Assembly: GCA_963680875.1 (NCBI GenBank)
Contig: OY804577.1
Coordinates: 102,497,906-102,561,905, forward strand
From: Bathymodiolus brooksi
Taxonomy: Eukaryota; Mollusca; Bivalvia; Mytilida; Modiolidae
DNA length: 64,000 nt
Direction: 5' to 3'
Shown: piece by piece, positions 55,505 through 64,000 of the stretch
How the letters are laid out: each line of letters begins with the position of its first letter
Position numbering within the stretch: the stretch's first letter is position 1
Position numbers and translations under genes: made by a program
Notes under the pieces: generated by a model
The model's database searches: none
The model's input: the letters and a program-made list of their open reading frames with translations, nothing else
What the model was told of the DNA's origin: nothing

Positions 55505-57845
55505 CATAGTGCTAGCTGTAAATACATTATAACACATCGTCACATGCATAGAGCTAGCTGTAAATACATTATAACACATCGTCACATGCATAGAGCTAGC
55601 TGTAAATACATTATAACACATCGTCACATGCATAGAGCTAGCTGTAAATACATTATAACACATCGTCACATGCATAGAGCTAGCTGTAAATACATTATAA
55701 CACATGCATAGAGCTAGCTGTAAATACATTATAAAACATGCATAGAGCTAGCTGTAAATACATTATAAAACATGCATAGAACTAGCCGTAAATACATTAT
55801 ATAACATACATAGAGCTAGCTGTAAATACATTATAAAACATACATAGAGCTAGCTGTAAATATATTATACAACATGCATAGAGCTAGCTGTAAATACATT
55901 ATAAAACATGCATAGAGCTAGCTGTAAATACATTATAAAACATGCATAGAGCTTGCTGTAAATACATTATAAAACATGCATAGAGCTAGCTGTAAATACA
56001 TTATAAAACATGCATAGAACTAGCTGTAAATACATTATAAAACATGCATAGAACTAGCTGTAAATACATTATAAAACATGCATAGAACTAGCTGTAAATA
56101 CATTATAAAACATGCATAGAGCTAGCTGTAAATACATTATACAACATGCATAGAACTAGCTGTAAATACATTATAAAACATGCATAGAGCTAGCAGTAAA
56201 TACATTATAACACATGCATAGAGCTAGCTGTAAATACATTATAAAACATGCATAGAGCTTGCTGTAAATACATTATAAAACATGCATAGAGCTAGCTGTA
56301 AATACATTATAAAACATGCATAGAACTAGCTGTAAATACATTATAAAACATGCATAGAACTAGCTGTAAATACATTATAAAACATGCATAGAACTAGCTG
56401 TAAATACATTATAAAACATGCATAGAGCTAGCAGTAAATACATTATAACACATGCATAGAGCTAGCTGTAAATACATTATAAAACATGCATAGAGCTTGC
56501 TGTAAATACATTATAAAACATGCATAGAGCTAGCTGTAAATATATTATAAAACATGCATAGAGCTAACTGTAAATACATTATAACACATGCATAGAGCTA
56601 ACTGTAAATACATTATAAAATATCCATAGAGCTTGCTGTAAATACATTATAAAACATACATAGAGCTTGCTGTAAATACATTATAAAACATGCATAGAGC
56701 TAGCTGTAAATATATTATAAAACATGCATAGAGCTAGCTGTAAATACATTATAACACATGCATAGAGCTAACTGTAAATACATTATAAAACATACATAGA
56801 GCTAGCTGTAAATATATTATAAAACATGCATAGAACTAGCTGTAAATACATTATAAAACATGCATAGAGCTAGCAGTAAATACATTATAACACATGCATA
56901 GAGCTAGCTGTAAATACATTATAAAACATGCATAGAGCTTGCTGTAAATACATTATAAAACATGCATAGAGCTAGCTGTAAATACATTATAAAACATGCA
57001 TAGAACTAGCTGTAAATACATTATAAAACATGCATAGAACTAGCTGTAAATACATTATAAAACATGCATAGAACTAGCTGTAAATACATTATAAAACATG
57101 CATAGAACTAGCTGTAAATACATTATAAAACATGCATAGAGCTAGCAGTAAATACATTATAACACATGCATAGAGCTAGCTGTAAATACATTATAAAACA
57201 TGCATAGAGCTTGCTGTAAATACATTATAAAACATGCATAGAGCTAGCTGTAAATACATTATAAAACATGCATAGAACTAGCTGTAAATACATTATAAAA
57301 CATGCATAGAACTAGCTGTAAATACATTATAAAACATGCATAGAACTAGCTGTAAATACATTATAAAACATGCATAGAGCTAGCAGTAAATACATTATAA
57401 CACATGCATAGAGCTAGCTGTAAATACATTATAAAACATGCATAGAGCTTGCTGTAAATACATTATAAAACATGCATAGAGCTAGCTGTAAATATATTAT
57501 AAAACATGCATAGAGCTAGCTGTAAATACATTATAACACATGCATAGAGCTAACTGTAAATACATTATAAAATATCCATAGAGCTTGCTGTAAATACATT
57601 ATAAAACATACATAGAGCTTGCTGTAAATACATTATAAAACATGCATAGAGCTAGCTGTAAATATATTATAAAACATGCATAGAGCTAGCTGTAAATACA
57701 TTATAACACATGCATAGAGCTAACTGTAAATACATTATAAAATATCCATAGAGCTAGCTGTAAATACATTATAAAATATCCATAGAACTAGCTGTAAATA
57801 CATTGTGAAACCTACATAGAGCTAGCTGTAAATACATCATAAAAT
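55505..57845 (+). repeat. 34-bp satellite-like array (~69 units)
   Basis: Unit: catgcatagagctagctgta, aatacattataaaa. The first five units are 42 bp (with cgtcac added); the rest are 34 bp. Marked variants (gagcttgctg; agctagcagt) recur every 4 to 9 units, often 7 (238 bp) or 8 (272 bp), showing block duplication. Most units contain a TAGCTAG/AGCTAGCT palindrome and ATGCAT. Confidence 0.93.
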
Positions 57846-58229
57846 ATCAGAAAAACTGCCCAAGAACCATAAGGGCTACGGTTTCGCAGCTAGTAATGAA
57901 GTTGACCACAACATATTATTCGTTGGTAAATTGCAAATTTGGGTGTCGAACTCGACCAATTTCACGTATTTCAGACATTTTACATAGACTGTTAAGGCCA
58001 GTGTAAGGGTTTGCCGCCTCGGATTTTCATACACTCCAGGAACCTCGAATATTTCACGGTTGTCATTCATTCTTATCTCATTAATTCAAAGTCCCATTTT
58101 CAATTCCGGCAATTAACATGCATGCAGTTCTAAAAATTATCTTCTTATATAGATCATATAAAAAATGCAGACAATTGAGTTGCAGCCATCTTAGATATGC
58201 AAATTAGCAAATGTAATGTCATTTCTGGA

Positions 58230-58475
58230 TATGCGCCACTTTCAACAATATTTCAGTTATATATCGTGGCGGTCAGTTTTGTTGGTGGAGGAAACCGGAG
58301 GACCCGTAGAAAACCACCGACCTGTCGCAAGTCATTGACAAACTTTACCACATAATGTTGTACTCCTCGCCTGAGCGGGAGTCGAACCCACAACATCAGC
58401 GGTGATAGGCACTTATGCATTGATAGTTGTAAATCGAACTACCATACGATCACGACCACGACGCCCATTCAGGGG
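58230..58475 (-). repeat. SINE-A, full length, antisense
   Basis: gcgccactttcaacaatatt, central box cggtcagttttgttggtgga, B-box complement cgggagtcgaacccacaaca, then ccatacgatcacgaccacga. Among the best preserved copies. Confidence 0.8.
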
Positions 58476-59261
58476 TATGGTAGTGATGGTATTGAATTAA
58501 ATTAAAGTTCCCGGAATAATCGAATTTACATTAAAAACATTTAAATAATTTTGATAAAATTTACACCACTATTTATTGATGGCACAGGCTACGAATACGA
58601 CGGAAACGTATTCGTAGCCTGGGTTCTACAAGTACGACGGGCGGAAGTTGTGACTAAATGATCAACTGGTTTCCGGACATGGACACCTATTTTACGGAAA
58701 TTAATCACGTATTGCTAACATCTAGAGGCTACGAATACGACGGATTTTTGTTTTCTTAAATATATTGTTTTTAGACATTTATTACTGTGATACTATAAAG
58801 TTTAAAGAAAAAAATATTCATAGACATTTTTGATTTAAGAATTATCATATACAATTTAAAATTTCAAGTAAGACAATAGGTAAATACAATGTATTAAATT
58901 AATAATGTTTAAAGTTATTTTAAGCAATTTCGGCAACATCAGCAGGTTTTTTTCGGCGCAAAACGTAGTCCAATACATCTTAGATGGTACCATACAAAAA
59001 GCACAAACTTGTGTGTTTTATCATATGACTTACGATAGTATCGTAATGACTTAAAAATTCTAAAACATGTATTTGCTGCTATACAGAACATGATTGAAGA
59101 CATCGCTGCGAATTTAATATGAAGAACTGCAATCAAAGTGATGATCATTTGCTTATTTAAGGTATATTATATGTGATTTTACCTTGTGTTTGGGCGTTGA
59201 CCGCTGGAAATGGAACTAAAATGTTTCCCTCCATGAATACAGGAATAATCCAACTCCTTAT

Positions 59262-59960
59262 AAGATAAGATAAGAAAACTTTATTTTGATTCGGCACATA
59301 ATAAAACAGTACAACATAAGCTCTAATGAGCTTTTTACCGAATATACATTAACAATAAAACAACACGAGTCACATGCAAAGTTACAAACTAAAATAAGCT
59401 AAGACATATAGGCATAAAAAGGAGGACTGTGTATAGATCTGAACAAGAACCCACGTGAAAAGTGCCTCTTTAGACTCTTGTTCAAGATCCACACACAGAT
59501 GCTCCAACATAAAGCAGCATTTAAAACGAAGCAGCAGGTAAAAAAAATAATGAAATAATAATACTGAATATTTAAAACTGGTACCAACATAATCAGTAAA
59601 AGTAGCACTGTCTAACTAAAAAATCAAAGAATATAAAATTTTCAAGCCAAACTAAAAAAAAATTAATAATTAAAAAAATTAAAATTAAGCAAACCAGAAG
59701 CAAAATTTGAATCATCTATATGCAGAACAGCAACATTTGGACCCATTCCAGGACTGCAAAAGACTCTTGAATTGAGAGAAGCTATTTTCAGTCCTGAAAT
59801 GATCTGGGAGGCTGTTCCACAATGTAGATGCAGCAAATCTGAAAGAGTTTTTACTGTACCGTGCATACTGCATACTGCATATAGATGCCGGCCGGGGACC
59901 AGGTGGCAATGCCTCGCTGGGTTCCCATCGGCATCCACATGCATCATGACATAATAAAGC
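59262..59960 (-). pseudogene. Second LINE 3' end (truncated copy)
   Basis: The minus strand repeats the last ~55 codons of the LINE at 60069 (FRFAASTLWNSLPDHFRTEN), then a 3' UTR ending in a (TTATC)n tail at about 59262-59280. Before the shared part its sequence differs, so it is a separate, 5'-truncated or rearranged copy. Confidence 0.75.
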
Positions 59961-60068
59961 AGAAAATTAAGCATGTTTGGATAAAATATTGACAAGCACT
60001 AAAACAAAGAAATATATATCTAAATCTATATGCAAATAAAAAAAGCAAAAACAGTAGCAGAATATTTA

Positions 60069-61570
60069 TCATCTGCATGCAGAACAGCAACATTTAGTAC
60101 CATTCCAGGACTGCATTAAGCTCTTAAATTGAGAAAAACTGTTTTCAGTCCTGAAATGGTCTGGGAGGCTGTTCCACAATGTAGCAGCAGCAAATTTAAA
60201 TGTTTTTTTGCCATACCTTGATGTTCTGACCTGTGGAATGTCCAGTATATTGTTGTATCTAAAATAATATTTTGAATTTCGTAAATGCACAAGGCTATGG
60301 AGACATGATGGCGACAGTTTATTCATAATCTTAAATGTTTCCAGGGCCATAGTTCTCATTCTACGAATCTGCAAGGAAAGCACCTTTGCTTTTTTCAATA
60401 AATTATCATATGAGCTATTGTAATCCTCATACACAAAGCGAGGAGCTCTTTCTTGCACTTTTTCTATCTTTTTTGAATTTTTCTCCGTACAAAAATGCCA
60501 GGCCAAAGGGCAAAAGTTAAAATTACTAAGAATAAAAGTATGGAAAATTGTAAGTTTGTTTAATCTGTTCAAATAGGGGCCTAAGCGTTTGATAATGTTC
60601 AGCTGTTGGGATGCCTTCCTGCAGATTGTACTTATATGTGTGTCAAAATTTAATTGATAATCAATCTCAATGCCTAGTAATTTAACACTGTCTTCACATG
60701 TTAGTTCAAAATTTTGTATATTTATAGTTGGACGTTTTTCATAGGTTTTCTTCCCCACCGCCAAAACTTGAAATTTATCAGGATTAGCCTGCATTTTGTT
60801 AATTTTGAACCATTCAATGAGATGATTTGAGTCAGACTCTAGAGTAGAAATAAGTAGATCAAAATCGGGACTGCCAAAGGAAAGGGTATTATCGTCTGCA
60901 TAATTGTACAGAGAACTGTCTTTAATGAACAAAAATATATCGTTTATGAAGACATTGAATAAGAGGGGACCAAGTATAGATCCTTGCGGAACCCCTTTAT
61001 GGATGTCAGCCCAGTTACTCAGAACACTATTGACCTTTATTTGTTGTTTTCTGTTTGATAAGTATGATTTTAGTAACGAGACCGAATTATCTGAAACTCC
61101 ATAAGCTGACAATTTGTCTAGCAGTATGGCATGTGGTAGGCAATCAAAAGCCTTTGAAAGGTCCATCAGAACTGATGCTATATAAATTTTTTGTCTAGGG
61201 CTTCACGCCAATCTTCTAGAAGTCTGAGCAACGTGGTCTGGCATCCATGTCCACGTCGGAAAGCACACAAAAAAGGGTTAAATATTGTGTCAAAAAAATC
61301 AGACAATTGTGTTTCAAATACCTTTTCAAAAATTTTAGAAAAAACAGGAAGGACACTCACAGGTCTATAATTTGTTTTACTTAATGGGTCATTTTTCTTG
61401 TGTAATGGTGTTACCTGAGCTTTTTTAAGAGAATCCTTATAAATTAAAAGACCCGCTGCACTTTCTGCAACTTTCATGTTTTTATATTTGGACCCTGTAT
61501 CAAGCTTCCTTCGAGCTACGCTTATAAAGTTGGACGTAGTTATCCTACTGGAAAATTTTTTAGGGTACAC
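60069..61570 (-). pseudogene. LINE reverse transcriptase (Jockey/CR1-like), 5'-truncated and frameshifted
   Basis: Two minus-strand frames cover the domain: 61570-61178 (AQVTPLHKKNDPLSKTNYRP, then SVLPVFSKIFEKV) and 61166-60069 (DLSKAFDCLPHAILLDKL, KGVPQGSILGPLLFNVFIND, catalytic YADD at 60895-60906, LLGIEIDYQLNFDTHI, ending in a Cys-rich CCCSACR). The break at 61170-61180 is a single frameshift between motifs that should be adjacent. The endonuclease domain is missing. The coding part is otherwise long and intact, so the insertion is fairly recent. Confidence 0.92.
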
Positions 61571-62009
61571 TCTAAATCTGTAAAAGATTTATACTTTGCT
61601 CCAATACGGAGCGCACTACCATCGTCGTCCATTTTGAAAATAATTAGTGTTGGGAAGTGTGAGTTGTACTCTGAGAAGTACTCATACCAGTGAAACCTGT
61701 ATTGTAAGACTAGTTTTTCAATGCATCAGATTTTATTGGAATAAAAATAAACTACAAACATAAAATTATATAAAAAATTCATAAATTGTCATTTAATGAA
61801 ATAAAAACAATAAAATTAACAAAATCGAGAAATCCGTCGTATTCGTAGCCTCTAGATGCTAGCAATACGTAATTAATTTCCGTAAAATAGGTGTCCATGT
61901 ACGGAAACCGGTTGATCATTTAGTCACAACTTCCGCCCGTCGTACTTGTAGAACCCAGGCTACGAATACGTTTCCGTCGTATTCGTAGCCTGTGCCTTTA
62001 TTGATAAAC

Positions 62010-63380
62010 TTGCAATTACAGAGGTACTTGATGCCTTCCAATAAGCATCTTTTGTTATTTTGAAAGATGCATAAAGATATCTTGAAAGAAGAAGAATAAA
62101 GGAGTAGTGTATAAAAAGAAATACTTCAATATAATGTGAGATCTTCGTGTAATTGGCTGTCAAAAGTTGGTGGGATTTTTGTTTTCACTATAAAATTATA
62201 ATGCCGCTTTAATATCTCTTGTTTTATCTGTCTCTTCTAATACTGTTCATATTTTGCGGTCTTTGTGACATTATATTAAAGTGAAATATTATTATTATAT
62301 TAAACATTATTAAGAAAAAACTGGTGGAACGAGCTAATCTGGGTCACGGGTCACTGTAATCGGGCGGCTGTATCGAGAAACAGATACGGTGTTGAAAAAA
62401 CTGTTGATACTCATAAAATATTGATAAATGCAATAAAATTTTATGTTTGTCTTCAAGAAATATGATAAGACAAAACCATGTGTGAAGTTTTATGACGAAA
62501 TATCTCCGATTTCTATGTAAATTTACGAGTTGAAGTTGCGGCTGTATCGAGAAACAGATACGGTGTTGAAAAAACTGTTGATACTCATAAAATATTGATA
62601 AATGCAATACAATTTTATGTTTGTCTTCAAGAAATATGATAGACAAAACCATGTGTGAAGTTTTATGACCAAATATCTCCGATTTCTATGTAAATTTACG
62701 AGTTGAAGTGGGGAAACACCCACAGGTAATTTTAGCGATGTATTTTTATCTTGGACAAGAATAATGAGCGTCCTGATTGAATGACCGATATGTGTTATAT
62801 TTATTCATTTGTTTGATTCTGGAATATTGTTGATCATTGATTTAAACAAGAAAAAAAGGGAAAAAAGGGGGGGATGAATTTTATTTGTGAATTTTACAGT
62901 TAAATAAATGTTGTTTCGACAGTTTAAAGAGAAAAATATAAATTGGTTGCGACTAAAGCTTAAATCAGCGTTAAAAATTGAACAAATATCAGTGGTTTTG
63001 TAAATGAGATTTATTTTAAATAGAAAATCTGAATTTATTATTTATTAATTTATTATTAATGATACAGTTTTATATCCCTTGGGAGGGGGAGGGGGACTAT
63101 GATGAAAATTTGAAATAAAAACACAAGACCGGACTTTAAGCAAAAATAATAATCCAGGATTAGTTTTTTTATTAAAAAATCCAGGATCCCTGTGTCCACG
63201 ATTTTTTTTTTAAGTTAATAATATGAAATATTGACATCCACACTTCCCTTTTGGACAGCACATTTCTGTGTACACACTTGTTATTAGCATAAAAAAAACT
63301 GTAACGGAGTTCCCTAAAAATATGGCGAAAACAGGCTAAATATCTTCCGGTGTGAAATATTATGAAGTTCCGCTGAAAGT
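62010..63380. other. Intergenic, with one 177-bp tandem duplication
   Basis: 62362-62535 and 62539-62710 are near-identical direct repeats (ggctgtatcgagaaacagat through tctatgtaaatttacgagtt). The rest is AT-rich with no gene signal. Confidence 0.75.
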
Positions 63381-63389
63381 CATCTGTAA

Positions 63390-64000
63390 TGTTACGTCAT
63401 ATGATCCCTGCTGGGCTATGATATGACGGGTGGAGAGCGACTTGGTCGCGATGATCCGCAAGCGCGGACTTCAAACTTTCGAGTTTCTTTGCGGATACAG
63501 TGTTTTCGTCCAGGTGGTTCCAATCAACAGCTGTCTGTACGAAGAATGAGTGTTTATATTGATCGGTTCTATTCGGCGCGATCACTATGCATTTACTGTT
63601 GTTTCTTACCGAGGAAGTCACTATATTGTTAGTTATACTATTGTCAATTTTTTTTTGCTCTGATTTGACGTTTTGATTTCTGGTATTTTACAAATAGGTC
63701 CGGCGGCATTGCTGGTACCTGCCCCTCAACCACTTTATTAAAGAAGATCAGGCGTTGTTTCTGTCTTCTGGACTGTAAGGTTGGCAGTTTAGCTCATTTA
63801 GCATTTTGGTCATGCATCCTTCTTCCCTGCTTTTGTAGTCTTTGGCTATGAATCTGACTCCCCTTCTTTGAATACTCTCCAGTTTTGTTATTTCTTGATT
63901 TGTATATGGAACCCATATGATTGATCCATATTCCATAATTGATCTTACGAGAGCAATATATGCGGTTCTTAGAATGCATTCTCTAGGACAGTGTTGTAAA
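63390..64000 (-). pseudogene. LINE 3' coding end, continues beyond the window
   Basis: The minus strand reads MEYGSIIWVPYTNQEITKLE, SIQRRGVRFIAKDYKSREEG, then after a frame change VQTAVDWNHLDENTVSA, the C-terminal region after the RT palm in CR1/Jockey-type LINEs. It differs from the LINE at 60069, so it is a second family. Frameshifts near 63750 and 63640 mark it as dead. Confidence 0.8.

Larger units (their letters stand above)
58581..61996. mobile_element. TIR element (3.4 kb) with perfect 9-bp target duplication, holding a LINE
   Basis: Left and right ends are ~165-bp inverted repeats (58581-58746 and 61831-61996) starting GGCACAGGCTACGAATACGA. TTTATTGAT is present on both sides (58572-58580, 61997-62005). 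Each TIR contains its own palindrome (AGGCTACGAATACG / CGTATTCGTAGCCT) and a second inner AGGCTACGAATACGACGG. A 9-bp duplication with long TIRs fits Mutator-like elements. No transposase is seen; the interior holds two LINE pieces on the minus strand. Confidence 0.88.

Noticed and set aside
55406..55729. Repetitive 107-codon minus-strand frame
   Set aside because: The repeating MHVTMCYNVFTASS peptide is only the 42-bp units read in frame; no start context, splice site or domain.

Overview
This window is nuclear DNA from an intron-rich, AT-rich metazoan genome. It is most likely a bivalve or closely related mollusc: it carries a molluscan-type MSP130 biomineralisation gene, and it is crowded with dispersed SINE, MITE and foldback repeats of the kind that fill bivalve genomes. 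I found no prokaryotic genes, rRNA, true tRNA or CRISPR. Exon structures were read by hand from protein similarity, frame continuity and GT/AG sites, so every splice needs RNA confirmation.

Layout. (1) 758-1297 (+): last exon of an unrecognised Ser/Asp-rich, probably nuclear protein. (2) 5972-20317 (+): complete ten-exon MSP130-related secreted glycoprotein gene (578 aa), with introns packed with minisatellites. (3) 21015-24097 (-): a three-exon 134-aa gene I cannot name, convergent with MSP130. (4) 24.2-36.1 kb: no host gene recognised; degenerate LINE reverse transcriptase, palindromic elements, a 49-bp minisatellite and several hAT-like elements. (5) 39134-44134 (-): MLX, a bHLH-leucine-zipper partner of Mondo/ChREBP, seven secure coding exons plus a doubtful last exon at 36117-36170. 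(6) 48570-54865 (+): POLR2M (GRINL1A/Gdown1), five exons and 318 aa, head-to-head with MLX. (7) 54.9-57.8 kb: a minisatellite 3' UTR, then a 2.3-kb array of 34-bp repeats. (8) 58581-61996: an element with ~165-bp terminal inverted repeats and a perfect 9-bp target duplication, with a LINE inside it. (9) 63.4-64 kb: the 3' part of another LINE running off the window.

The genes do not form a functional unit. MSP130 is extracellular, while MLX and POLR2M are nuclear transcription factors. The most unusual signal is that three tandem arrays start from a gene boundary: the end of MSP130 exon 1 with its 5' splice site (2 copies), the end of MSP130 exon 3 with its 5' splice site (12 copies), and the stop codon of POLR2M (~7 copies). 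The exon 3 array lines up eleven decoy 5' splice sites behind the real one.
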